Positions 55,470 to 64,000 of a DNA stretch of 64,000 nt are shown one piece after another. Both the position numbers and the translations under genes were made by a program. The notes under the pieces are model-generated. The model searched no databases, was not told the DNA's origin, and saw only the letters and a list, made by a program, of their open reading frames with translations. The first letter of the stretch is position 1; every line of letters starts with the position of its first letter. The stretch lies in assembly GCA_025869435.1 (NCBI GenBank), contig JAOZVS010000064.1, positions 17,779 through 81,778 of the forward strand. Direction: 5' to 3'. The stretch comes from Zavarzinia sp. Its GTDB lineage: Bacteria > Pseudomonadota > Alphaproteobacteria > Zavarziniales > Zavarziniaceae.

Positions 55470-56483
55470 ATGATCATCATAGACGGCACCGCCGGCGAAG
55501 GCGGCGGACAGATCCTGCGCAGCAGCCTCGCCCTTTCGCTGGTGATGGGCGAAGCCTTTCGCATCGAGAATATCCGCGCCGGGCGGCCGAAACCCGGCCT
55601 GATGCGTCAGCATGTGACGGCGGTCGAGGCGGCTTGCGCGGTCGGCGGCGCGACCTGCGACGGGCTTGCCCTCGGCGCGCGGGACATCACCTTCCGCCCG
55701 GGCCGGATCACGCCCGGCGACCATCACTTCGCCATCGGCACCGCGGGCAGCACCAGCCTCGTGCTGCAAACCGTCCTGCCGGCGCTGATGATGGCGGCGG
55801 CGCCCTCGCGCCTGGTGATCGAAGGCGGAACCCATAATCCGGCCGCGCCGCCCTTCGAGTTCCTGGAGCGCTGTTTCCTGCCGCGTCTCGCCCGCTTCGG
55901 CCCCCAGGTCACCGCGCGCCTGATCCGCCATGGCTTCTTTCCGGCGGGCGGCGGGCGGATCGAGGTGGAGATCGAGCCCGCGCCGCTTCGCCCGGTCGAT
56001 TTCGGGGGGCGCGGCCCGCTGCGCGGCCTTGTCGGCACCGTGCTGATCGCCGGCCTGCCCGGCGGGATCGCCCGGCGGGAGATCGAGACGGCCAGCACCG
56101 CCCCCGGCCTGCCCGGGGCGACCTGGCATCTGCGCATCCTGCCGCCGGACCTCGGTCCCGGCAACACCCTGTCGATCGAAGCCCTGTTCGACGACGGCAG
56201 CGAGATCGTCACCGGTTTCGCCGAGCGTGGCCTTGGCGCCGAAGCCCTGGCGCGGGTGGCGGCGCGGCGCATGGCCGGCTTTCTCGAGACCGGCGCCTGG
56301 GCGGGTCCCCATCTGGCCGACCAGTTGCTGCTGCCCCTCGCCCTCGCCGGCGGCGGCGGCTTCACCACGGTGGCGCCCAGCGGTCACGGCCTGACCAATG
56401 CCGAGGTCATCCATCGCTTCACCGGCCGCCGCATCGTCTTCACGCCGCAGGCGGACGGCACCCATGGGGTGGCGCTGGCCTGA
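55470..56483 (+). CDS. rtcA: RtcA RNA 3'-terminal phosphate cyclase
   Basis: IIIDGTAGEGGGQILRSSLALSLVMGEAFRIENIRAGRPKPGLMRQHVTAVEAA. Confidence 0.96.
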   Translation: MIIIDGTAGEGGGQILRSSLALSLVMGEAFRIENIRAGRPKPGLMRQHVTAVEAACAVGGATCDGLALGARDITFRPGRITPGDHHFAIGTAGSTSLVLQTVLPALMMAAAPSRLVIEGGTHNPAAPPFEFLERCFLPRLARFGPQVTARLIRHGFFPAGGGRIEVEIEPAPLRPVDFGGRGPLRGLVGTVLIAGLPGGIARREIETASTAPGLPGATWHLRILPPDLGPGNTLSIEALFDDGSEIVTGFAERGLGAEALARVAARRMAGFLETGAWAGPHLADQLLLPLALAGGGGFTTVAPSGHGLTNAEVIHRFTGRRIVFTPQADGTHGVALA

Positions 56484-56535
56484 TCGCCACGCCACCGGTT
56501 GCCCGGCGGCCATCTCCCGCTACAATGGCGGGGCC

Positions 56536-56961
56536 ATGGCCCTGATCCGCGTCACCCACCGGCTCTCGATCGACGAGAGCGAAATCACCGAGAGTTTCAT
56601 TCAGGCCTCCGGTCCCGGCGGGCAGAATGTGAACAAGGTGGCGACGGCGGTCGAACTGCGCTTCGATGTCGCCAACTCGCCCTCCCTGCCGGAAGGCGTG
56701 CGGACGCGCCTGATGGCACTAGCCGGGCGGCGCCTGACCCAGGACGGTGTCCTCGTCCTCTTCGCCCGCCAGCACCGCACCCAGGAGCGGAACCGCGCCG
56801 ACGCCCGCGAGCGCCTGGTCGAATTGATCCGCGAGGCGGCGGTGGTGCCGGTGCAGCGCCGGCCGACCCGCCCCACCCTCGCCTCCAAGCAGCGCCGCCT
56901 CGCCGCCAAGGACCGTCGCGGCGACGTCAAGAAGGCCCGCGGTCGGCCCGATCTCGACTGA
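56536..56961 (+). CDS. arfB: ArfB (YaeJ) alternative ribosome-rescue peptidyl-tRNA hydrolase
   Basis: ESFIQASGPGGQNVNKVATAVELRFDV (GGQ motif); basic C-terminal tail RPTLASKQRRLAAKDRRGDVKKARGR. Confidence 0.94.
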   Translation: MALIRVTHRLSIDESEITESFIQASGPGGQNVNKVATAVELRFDVANSPSLPEGVRTRLMALAGRRLTQDGVLVLFARQHRTQERNRADARERLVELIREAAVVPVQRRPTRPTLASKQRRLAAKDRRGDVKKARGRPDLD

Positions 56962-57015
56962 CGGCGATCCAGCGCCCTCTCGCCGATCCGCTGACCGTGC
57001 CTCCATCTTCACAAG

Positions 57016-57080
57016 ATCCCGGCCTGCGCCGGGATGACGTTTTTTATGGAACTCGTCACTCCGGCGAAGGCCGGAGTCTC
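57016..57080. repeat. REP-like palindromic repeat pair (copy 3)
   Basis: GATCCCGGCCTGCGCCGGGATGACG and CGTCACTCCGGCGAAGGCCGGAGTCT. Confidence 0.7.
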
Positions 57081-57185
57081 TACCCGCCTGCGCATTTTTC
57101 GCCATCATCAACGCCGCCCTTGCATTCGACTGCATTCAGATATATCTAATTTTCGACATATCGAAATAATGTCGGAGATAAAGAG

Positions 57186-57782
57186 ATGCATATGTTCAGG
57201 GACCACTGCGGTGGCCAGGGCTTCGGGCGGCGTTTCGCCCGGGGCGGCGATGAATTCGGCGACCGCCATCATGGCGGCGGCCGTCACATGGGCATGGGTA
57301 TGGGCGGGGGTGGCCGGCGGGGCCGGCGCTTCTTCGATCATGGTGACCTGCGGCTCGTCGTGCTCGGCCTGATCGCCGAGAAGCCGCGCCATGGCTATGA
57401 AGTGATCAAGGCGATCGAGGAAGCGCTGGGCGGCCAGTACAGCCCCAGCCCGGGCGTGGTCTATCCCACCCTCACCCTCCTGGAGGAACTGGGCCATGTG
57501 GAAATCCAGCTGTGCGAGTCCAACCGCAAGCTCTATGCCGTGACCGAGGCGGGCCGCGCCTTCCTCGACACCAACAAGGGCGCGGTCGATGCCCTCTTCG
57601 CCCGCATGGCGGAAACCCGGGCGATCCATGGCGACGGTCCGCCGCCCCAGATCATCCGGGCGATGGAAAACCTGAAGACGGCGCTGCGCCTGAAACTCGC
57701 CGCCGGCAAACCGTCGGAGGAGGCGATCCGCCAGGCCGCCGCCGCCATCGACGCCGCCGCCCTCGCCATCGAAAACCTGTAA
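57186..57782 (+). CDS. PadR family regulator with His/Gly-rich N-terminus (YqjI/NfeR-like)
   Basis: MHMFRDHCGGQGFG...DRHHGGGRHMGMGMGGGG then LVVLGLIAEKPRHGYEVIKAIEEALGGQYSPSPGVVYPTLTLLEELGHVE. Confidence 0.9.
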   Translation: MHMFRDHCGGQGFGRRFARGGDEFGDRHHGGGRHMGMGMGGGGRRGRRFFDHGDLRLVVLGLIAEKPRHGYEVIKAIEEALGGQYSPSPGVVYPTLTLLEELGHVEIQLCESNRKLYAVTEAGRAFLDTNKGAVDALFARMAETRAIHGDGPPPQIIRAMENLKTALRLKLAAGKPSEEAIRQAAAAIDAAALAIENL

Positions 57783-57791
57783 GGAGGTTTC

Positions 57792-58091
57792 ATGACCCAT
57801 TCGGAAAGCCACATCGCCACCACCTCGGCGAAACGCTACCTCGGCCAGCTGTGCAAGCATTTCGGCCACAGGATCCTGGTCGACCTCGACCTCGACGAAG
57901 GGCAGGGCCGCATCGCCTTTCCCTTCGGCGCCTGCCGGCTGGCGGCGGCGGACGGGACGCTGCATCTGACCTCCGAGGCGGAAGGACCTGACGCCCTCGC
58001 CCAGGTGCAGACGGTGATCGCCAGCCACCTGACCCGCTTCGCCTTCCGCGAAGAACTGGCGGTCACCTGGACCGTCAGCCCAGCGCCGTGA
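57792..58091 (+). CDS. DUF2218 family protein
   Basis: SESHIATTSAKRYLGQLCKHFGHRILVDLDLDEGQGRIAFPFGACRLAA. Confidence 0.88.
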   Translation: MTHSESHIATTSAKRYLGQLCKHFGHRILVDLDLDEGQGRIAFPFGACRLAAADGTLHLTSEAEGPDALAQVQTVIASHLTRFAFREELAVTWTVSPAP

Positions 58092-58764
58092 TCACCACGG
58101 GCGCGACGGCGACATTGGCAAGGCCGGCGAGGATCATGACGAGGCCGGCGACCGAGCCTTCCTCGGCCCCGACCTCCCGCGCCTTGGCGACGCCCGCGCC
58201 ATGCGCCCCCATGCCGAACAGCGCCCCCCGCGCCATGGACGAGCGCAGCGGCAGCAGCTTCAACAGGATGTCGCCGACGGCGGCACCGATAATGCCGGTG
58301 ACCATGACGAAGACCGCGGTCAATTCCGGCAACCCGCCGACATGGCCCGAGACATTCATGGCGAAGGGCATGGTGACGGAGCGGGGCAGCAGGCTCTGGC
58401 GCAATTCCGGCGCAAGGTCGAGGAGACGGGCGAGGCCATAGCCGCTGCCTATCGCGATCAGGCTGCCCGCCATCACGCCGAGCGACAGGGGTAGCCAATG
58501 GCGCCGGATCACCGCCCGCTGGTCATAGATCGGCAGGGCGAAGGCGACGGTCAGCGGCCCCACCATGGCCATCAACACATGGCTTCCCCGCAAATATTCG
58601 CCGTAAGTCGCGTGAAGCCCGACCGCGATGGCGAGCAGGATCAGCGGCGTCGTCAGCAGCGGCGAGACATACCACCCCGGCCAGCGGCGATAGACCGTCC
58701 GGCACAGGAGATAGGCCAGCAGCGTCGCCGCCGGCCAGAACGGCAGGCTCCAGTCAATGGTCAT
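58075..58764 (-). CDS. LrgB/CidB family membrane protein
   Basis: 229 aa; LLPRSVTMPFAMNVSGHVGGLPELTAVFVMVTGIIGA; RGALFGMGAHGAGVAKARE. Confidence 0.93.
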   Translation of the reverse strand: MTIDWSLPFWPAATLLAYLLCRTVYRRWPGWYVSPLLTTPLILLAIAVGLHATYGEYLRGSHVLMAMVGPLTVAFALPIYDQRAVIRRHWLPLSLGVMAGSLIAIGSGYGLARLLDLAPELRQSLLPRSVTMPFAMNVSGHVGGLPELTAVFVMVTGIIGAAVGDILLKLLPLRSSMARGALFGMGAHGAGVAKAREVGAEEGSVAGLVMILAGLANVAVAPVVITALG

Positions 58765-59170
58765 GGCGAAGCTCCGCACGCGCCATCAGGCGCTGGACGG
58801 TCTCGACCGTCAGGGCCGTGCCCGCCATCACCAGCAGGGTGCCGCACAGGATCGCCGCCAGCAGCTTGAGACCGAGGAGACCGATGAATTCGCCATGGTC
58901 CAGCAGCCCCATGACGGCGGGGACGAAGAACAGCAGCATGTCGGCCAGCAGCACATCGGCGCCGCGCCGGATCGACGCCGGCCCCAGGCCATGAGCCATC
59001 AGCAGCGCCAGCATCAGCGCCATGCCGATGATCCCGCCGGGCACCGGCAGGTCCAGCCCGCGCGACACCGCATCCCCCAGCGCCCACACCCCGACGATGA
59101 GCGCGAGCTGCGCCAGCCGGCTGCGGCGGAGGAAGGCTTTCAGGCGAAGAGGCAGGCGATGCGCGGTCAT
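58754..59170 (-). CDS. LrgA/CidA family holin-like protein
   Basis: LPVPGGIIGMALMLALLM; ADMLLFFVPAVMGLLDH. Confidence 0.92.
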   Translation of the reverse strand: MTAHRLPLRLKAFLRRSRLAQLALIVGVWALGDAVSRGLDLPVPGGIIGMALMLALLMAHGLGPASIRRGADVLLADMLLFFVPAVMGLLDHGEFIGLLGLKLLAAILCGTLLVMAGTALTVETVQRLMARAELRHDH

Positions 59171-59259
59171 GTCAGGGGTTCCCGGAATTCCCTTTCATAT
59201 TGACCTGCCCGCGTTATAGATAAAATGAATTGTCTGAATGTTTTTCATTCCAGATTGGA

Positions 59260-60141
59260 ATGCCGATGCACCTTCGCACCCTTCGCGCCTTTGTCGAGGT
59301 GGTTCGCCAGGGCGGTTTCTCGCCGGCGGCCAAGGTCGTCTTCGCCACCCAGCCGACGGTGTCCAAGGCGGTGAAGCAGCTCGAGGATGAGTTGGGCGTC
59401 ACCCTGCTCGACCGCACCGGGCACCGGCCGGTGCTGACCGCGGCGGGCGCCATCGTCCAGCGCCGCGCCCTCGCCATCCTCGCCGAGCGGGACGACATGC
59501 TGCGCGAGATCGACGATCTGCGGGGCCTGCGCCGGGGCGAACTGCGCCTCGGCCTGCCGCCCCTGGGCAGCAGCCAGCTCTTCGCCCCGCTCTTCGCCGC
59601 CTATCGCCAGCGCTATCCCGGCGTCGAAATCCGTCTGGTGGAACATGGCAGCAAGCGGCTGGAGGAAATCCTCATGGCGGGCGAGATCGAGATGATCGCC
59701 ACCCTCCTGCCCCTCGCCGACGATTTCGATTTCCAGCCCGTCCGGCGCGAGCCGCTGACCGCGCTCATCCCCGCCAGCCATCCCCTGGCGGACGCGGAGA
59801 CGGTGGATTTCGCCGCCCTGCGCGAGACGCCCTTCATCCTGTTCGAAGGCGGCTTCGCCCTCAACGCGGTGATCATCGCCGCCTGCGAGCGCCGGGGCTT
59901 CACCCCGACCGAAGCCGCCCGCAGCGGCCAGATCGACTTCATCGCCGCCCTCGTCGCCGCGGGCCTCGGCGTCGCCTTCCTGCCCCGCATGATCGCCCTG
60001 CAACGCCCCCACCCCGGCGTCCATCTCGCCACCCTGACCGAACCCGGCATCGACTGGCACATGGCCCTCGCCTGGCGCCGCGGCGGCTATCTGTCGGATG
60101 CCGCGCGGGCCTGGCTGGCGCTGGCGCGGGAGGCGGGGTGA
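59260..60141 (+). CDS. LysR family regulator (divergent from lrgAB-like genes)
   Basis: MHLRTLRAFVEVVRQGGFSPAAKVVFATQPTVSKAVKQLEDELGVTLLDRTGHRPVLTAAG. Confidence 0.95.
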   Translation: MPMHLRTLRAFVEVVRQGGFSPAAKVVFATQPTVSKAVKQLEDELGVTLLDRTGHRPVLTAAGAIVQRRALAILAERDDMLREIDDLRGLRRGELRLGLPPLGSSQLFAPLFAAYRQRYPGVEIRLVEHGSKRLEEILMAGEIEMIATLLPLADDFDFQPVRREPLTALIPASHPLADAETVDFAALRETPFILFEGGFALNAVIIAACERRGFTPTEAARSGQIDFIAALVAAGLGVAFLPRMIALQRPHPGVHLATLTEPGIDWHMALAWRRGGYLSDAARAWLALAREAG

Positions 60142-60151
60142 GGCATATCCC

Positions 60152-61900
60152 TCACGCCGCCCCGCGCGCCGCCTGATCCGCCATGCAGGCCGGCTCCAGT
60201 CTGGCCATGGCGTCGGCCTGAGAGAGGAAGACCTGGCCCGAGAGGTGGGTGAGGAAATGGGTGGTCTTGAGGCGGTCCATCACCGGGCCCTTCACTTCCG
60301 AGAGGTGGAAGGTGACACCGGCGGATTTCAGGCGCTCGTCGATCGCCTCGAGGCTTTCAAGGGCCGAGGCGTCGATCATGTTCACCGCCGAGCATAGCAA
60401 CACCACATGTTTCACCGCTGGCCGGCTGGCGATCAGGTCGTAGATGCGGTCCTCGAGGAAGCGGGCATTGGCGAAATAGAGGCTTTCGTCGACGCGGATC
60501 GACAGCACCGTCTCGCCGGTGATCACCTTGTGACGCTCGACATTGCGGAAATGCTCGGTGCCCGGCACCCGGCCGACGATGGCCATGTGCGGCCGGCTGG
60601 TCCTGTAGAGGAACAGGGCGAGCGAGACGACGACGCCCGAGACGATGCCGATTTCCACACCCTCGAGAAGGACGACGACGATGGTGACCGCCATCGCGGC
60701 GAAATCCGCCCTCGAATAGCGCCAGGTGCGGCCGAGGGCGCCGAGGTCGACCAGGGAGAAGACGGCGACGATGATGGTCGCCGCCAGCACCGCCTGGGGC
60801 AGTTTCTCGAAGAAGGGCGTGAAGAACAGGATGGTCGCTAGGATGCCGGCGGCGGTGAAGACGCCGGCCATGGGCGTTTCCGCCCCGGCGTCGAAATTCA
60901 CCACCGAACGGGTGAAGCCGCCCGTCACCGGATAACCGCCGGACAGTCCCGCCGCGATATTGGCGGCGCCGAGGCCGAAAAGCTCGGTATTGGCGTCGAT
61001 CCGCTGGCGCCGCTTGGCCGCGAGGGTCTGGGCGACCGAGACGGATTCGACGAAACCGACGATCGAGATGAGCAGCGCCGGCAGGGCGAGGCGCAGCCAG
61101 AGATCGACCTCGAACAGGGGCAGGGTGAGCGGCGGCAGGCCGCTGGGAATGGTGCCCACCACCTTCACCCCCGATTGGTCGAGGGAGAGCAGGGCGACGA
61201 GCGCGGTCGAGGCGGCGACGGCGAAGACGGGCCCCGCCTTGGCCACGATATCGGCCGCGCCCGCCGGCAGGCCGAGGCGGCGCAGCAGGGGCTTCAGGCG
61301 CTTCCGCACCCAGAACAGGAAGGCGATGGCGGCGGCGCCGATGGCCAGGGTAATGAAATTGGTGTCACCGATCGCCTGCCCGAGCCCCACGACGAGATCG
61401 GGCATCGTGTCGCCCGAGGCCTTGATGCCGAGGACATGTTTCAACTGGCTGGTGGCGATCAGCACGCCCGAGGCGGTGATGAAGCCCGAGATCACCGAAT
61501 GGCTGAGGAAATTGGCGAGAAAGCCGAGGTTCAGCACCCCCATGAGGGTGAGGATCAGGCCGGATTCGACGGCGAGCACGAGGGCGGCGGCGATGAATTC
61601 CGGGCTGCCCGGCGTCGCCACCGCGCCGGCGGCGGCGGCGGTCATCAGCGAGACCACGGCGACCGGCCCGACCGCCAACGTCCGGCTGGTGCCGAACAGG
61701 GCATAGGCGACGAGCGGCAGGATCGAGGCATAGAGGCCGATATGGGGCGGCAACCCGGCCAGCATGGCATAGGCGAGGCTCTGCGGCACCAGCATGATGG
61801 TGACGACGATGGCGGCGACCGCGTCGTTGGTCAGATGGCGCCGGTCATAGGTGCGGGCCCAGTCCAGAAAGGGCAGCAGGCGCCGGACATCGAAGGACAT
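60152..61900 (-). CDS. SulP family anion (sulfate) permease with STAS domain
   Basis: 582 aa; MLVPQSLAYAMLAGLPPHIGLYASILPLVAYALFGTSRTLAVGPVAVVSLM; C-term STAS region. Confidence 0.95.
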   Translation of the reverse strand: MSFDVRRLLPFLDWARTYDRRHLTNDAVAAIVVTIMLVPQSLAYAMLAGLPPHIGLYASILPLVAYALFGTSRTLAVGPVAVVSLMTAAAAGAVATPGSPEFIAAALVLAVESGLILTLMGVLNLGFLANFLSHSVISGFITASGVLIATSQLKHVLGIKASGDTMPDLVVGLGQAIGDTNFITLAIGAAAIAFLFWVRKRLKPLLRRLGLPAGAADIVAKAGPVFAVAASTALVALLSLDQSGVKVVGTIPSGLPPLTLPLFEVDLWLRLALPALLISIVGFVESVSVAQTLAAKRRQRIDANTELFGLGAANIAAGLSGGYPVTGGFTRSVVNFDAGAETPMAGVFTAAGILATILFFTPFFEKLPQAVLAATIIVAVFSLVDLGALGRTWRYSRADFAAMAVTIVVVLLEGVEIGIVSGVVVSLALFLYRTSRPHMAIVGRVPGTEHFRNVERHKVITGETVLSIRVDESLYFANARFLEDRIYDLIASRPAVKHVVLLCSAVNMIDASALESLEAIDERLKSAGVTFHLSEVKGPVMDRLKTTHFLTHLSGQVFLSQADAMARLEPACMADQAARGAA

Positions 61901-61903
61901 GAC

Positions 61904-62515
61904 TTACCCCTGTCTGCGGGCGCGGAAGCGGATCAGCGCCCCCGGCCCCTGATGGCCCCGGCCCTCGTCGAGCGAAACTTCGGGCGTTGCCAGATAATCG
62001 ATGTGAAAGCCGGCGAAATCGCCGCGCAGTTCGTCTTCGGTATAGAGCCAGTCGAGGTTACGCGGCCCACCGGACGGTCGGCCCAGCTGTTCGGCGCGAA
62101 AGCCCTCGATGATGACGAGACCGCCGGGGGCGAGGCCACGGCCGATCTGGCCATGGAGGTCGCGGCGCAGCACCCTCGGCATATGGGCATAGACGGCGAC
62201 GACGGCATCGAAGGCGGCTTCCGGCGCCGACCACAGGCCCAGATCCTGTTCCCGCACGGTGATCGGCAGGCGCAGCGCCGCCGCCCGCTCGGCCAGCTGG
62301 CGGCAGGCGGTGCCCGACAGGTCGAGGGACGTCACCCGAAAGCCCCGGGCGGCGAGGGCGAGGGCATTGCGCCCCTGCCCTTCCGCGAGGCACAGCACCC
62401 GGGCGCCATGGGGCAGCGCCAGCGAACAATCGATGACGAAGCCTGACGGGGCGAGGCCGTACAGCGCCTCGTCGCCCCGGAAACGCTCGTCCCAGTCGGG
62501 CGCGGGCTTCGCCAT
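61904..62515 (-). CDS. Class I SAM-dependent methyltransferase (TehB-like)
   Basis: VLCLAEGQGRNALALAARGFRVTSLDLSGTACRQLAERA. Confidence 0.9.
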   Translation of the reverse strand: MAKPAPDWDERFRGDEALYGLAPSGFVIDCSLALPHGARVLCLAEGQGRNALALAARGFRVTSLDLSGTACRQLAERAAALRLPITVREQDLGLWSAPEAAFDAVVAVYAHMPRVLRRDLHGQIGRGLAPGGLVIIEGFRAEQLGRPSGGPRNLDWLYTEDELRGDFAGFHIDYLATPEVSLDEGRGHQGPGALIRFRARRQG

Positions 62516-63957
62516 CACCGGCCCTGCAGGCGCTTGGACTTGGCGCAATCGTCGAGGGAGGGGTTCTCTTCCCTCGGCTGCGGCTCGTGGGGCAGCAGCT
62601 TGGGCGCGGCCAGCCATTCCCGGCCCTTCAGCATCAGATCCCAGTAGAGCGTGGGCAGCAGATCGACCTTCAGGAACCAGGCGAGGCGGCGCGGCACGGC
62701 GGGATCGAGCGGGAAGCTCGGCAGCAGCTTGCCGCCATAGCCGAATTCCGCCAGCACCACCTTGCCCTTCTCGACCGTGAGCGGGCAGGAGCCGTAACCG
62801 TCATAGACCGCGCGCGGGCTCTTGCCGTCGAGTACGGCGATGATGTTCTCGGCGACCACCGGCGCCTGCTTGCGCACCGCCGCCGCCGTCTTGGCATTGG
62901 GGGCGGAGCAGGCATCGCCCAGCGAGAAGACATTGCCGTAACGCTTGTGGCGCAGGGTCTCCTGATCGACATCGACCCAGCCGGCGGCATCGGCGAAGGG
63001 TGACTGGCGGATGAAGTCCGGCGCGGTCTGCGGCGGCACGACATGGATCATGTCGAAGCCCTTGGCGACGCGCGAGACCGTGCCATCCGCCGCCTTCACG
63101 TCGAAATAGGCCTCGCGCTTCTCGCCGTCGATCGCCTTCAGGGTCGAATTGAAGGCGAGATGCGCGCCATATTTCTCGACATATTTCATCAGGGGCGGGA
63201 CGAAGGTGCCGACGCCGAACAGCACCTGGCCGGCATTGTCCAGTTCGACCTCGATATTCTTCAGGACGCCGGTGCGATACCAGTGATCGCACGAGAGATA
63301 CATCGCCTTCTGCGGCGCGCCGGCGCATTTGATCGGCATCGGCGGCTGGGTGAACAGCGCCCTGCCCTGCTTCAGGCCCTGCACCAGCTGCCAGGTATAG
63401 GGCGCGAGATCGAACAGATAGTTCGAGGTAACGCCATTCTTCCCCAGCGTCTCGCGCAGCCCCTCGATCGCTTCCCAGCGCAGCGTCAGGCCCGGCGCGA
63501 CGATCAATGTCCGATAGGCGAGGCGACCGCCGTCTTCAAGAACGACGAGATTGCGGTCGGGCTCGAAGCCGGCGGCGGCGGCGCGGATCCAGCGCACGCC
63601 CTTGGGGATCGCGCCGCTCATCGGCCGCTCGGTCTTTGCCCGGTCGAAGGCGCCGCCACCGACCAGGGTCCAGGCCGGCTGGTAGTAATGCTTGTCCGAA
63701 GGCTCGACGATGGCGATGGAAAGATCGGGTCGGCGCTTGCGGATGCTGGCCGCCGCCGAACAGCCGGCCGCGCCGCCGCCGATGATCAGCACATCGAAAG
63801 AGGTCGCCCGGGTGAAGGGCAGCACGTCGCCGCCCGCCGCGCCGCCGGACATCGCCGCCCGCTGCTCCAGCCGGCCGCGCAGATTCTCGAGATCATAACC
63901 CGCCGCCGCGGCGGCCGCGATCAGCGCGTCCGGCGGCAGGTGATGCGCCTCGGACAT
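62515..63957 (-). CDS. Sulfide:quinone oxidoreductase-like FAD protein
   Basis: DVLIIGGGAAGCSAAASIRKRRP; MPIKCAGAPQKAMYL; NVFSLGDACSAPNAKTAAAVRKQAPVVAENI; YGSCPLTVEKGKVVLAEFGY. Confidence 0.92.
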   Translation of the reverse strand: MSEAHHLPPDALIAAAAAAGYDLENLRGRLEQRAAMSGGAAGGDVLPFTRATSFDVLIIGGGAAGCSAAASIRKRRPDLSIAIVEPSDKHYYQPAWTLVGGGAFDRAKTERPMSGAIPKGVRWIRAAAAGFEPDRNLVVLEDGGRLAYRTLIVAPGLTLRWEAIEGLRETLGKNGVTSNYLFDLAPYTWQLVQGLKQGRALFTQPPMPIKCAGAPQKAMYLSCDHWYRTGVLKNIEVELDNAGQVLFGVGTFVPPLMKYVEKYGAHLAFNSTLKAIDGEKREAYFDVKAADGTVSRVAKGFDMIHVVPPQTAPDFIRQSPFADAAGWVDVDQETLRHKRYGNVFSLGDACSAPNAKTAAAVRKQAPVVAENIIAVLDGKSPRAVYDGYGSCPLTVEKGKVVLAEFGYGGKLLPSFPLDPAVPRRLAWFLKVDLLPTLYWDLMLKGREWLAAPKLLPHEPQPREENPSLDDCAKSKRLQGR

Positions 63958-64000
63958 AGCCCCCCGCGTCGTCGAGCGGGTGCCGGTGCGGCAGACGGAG

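Overview
This is a high-GC window, probably from an alphaproteobacterial chromosome. From left to right it contains: (1) the head-morphogenesis end of a gene-transfer-agent (GTA) or HK97-like cluster on the minus strand, cut by the left edge; (2) a tRNA-Thr(GGT) followed by a higBA-type toxin-antitoxin pair with two palindromic operator candidates; (3) a DUF1302/DUF1329 pair next to a LuxI/LuxR quorum-sensing locus with two lux-box-like palindromes; (4) ordinary metabolic and hypothetical genes (DUF4139, lysoplasmalogenase, thiolase, tandem thioesterases, DUF3422, OsmC, DMT transporter); (5) a ~27 kb surface-polysaccharide locus (about 22.7-51.1 kb) with KpsC/KpsS/KpsD/KpsE/KpsT/KpsM-like genes, five polysaccharide-pyruvyl-transferase-family proteins (one fused to a methyltransferase domain, one to a degenerate equivalent), two GSCFA proteins, two GT4 glycosyltransferases, a ~1011-aa GT-like protein with a long unassigned C-terminus, and small Ala/Arg/Lys-rich proteins; (6) an rtcR-rtcBA RNA repair/ligation locus with a textbook sigma-54 promoter; (7) arfB, PadR+DUF2218, lrgAB/cidAB-like + LysR, SulP, a methyltransferase and a sulfide:quinone-oxidoreductase-like gene. 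The observations I most want checked are: a 162-bp near-palindromic MITE-like element with 15-bp TIRs and a TCA target duplication between two capsule genes; a KpsT-like ATPase whose signature, Walker B, D-loop and H-loop motifs all look degenerate; the multi-paralog pyruvyltransferase/GSCFA capsule locus with shared charged tails; and the lux-box pair. All family names come from reading motifs in the translated ORFs; no database search was run.
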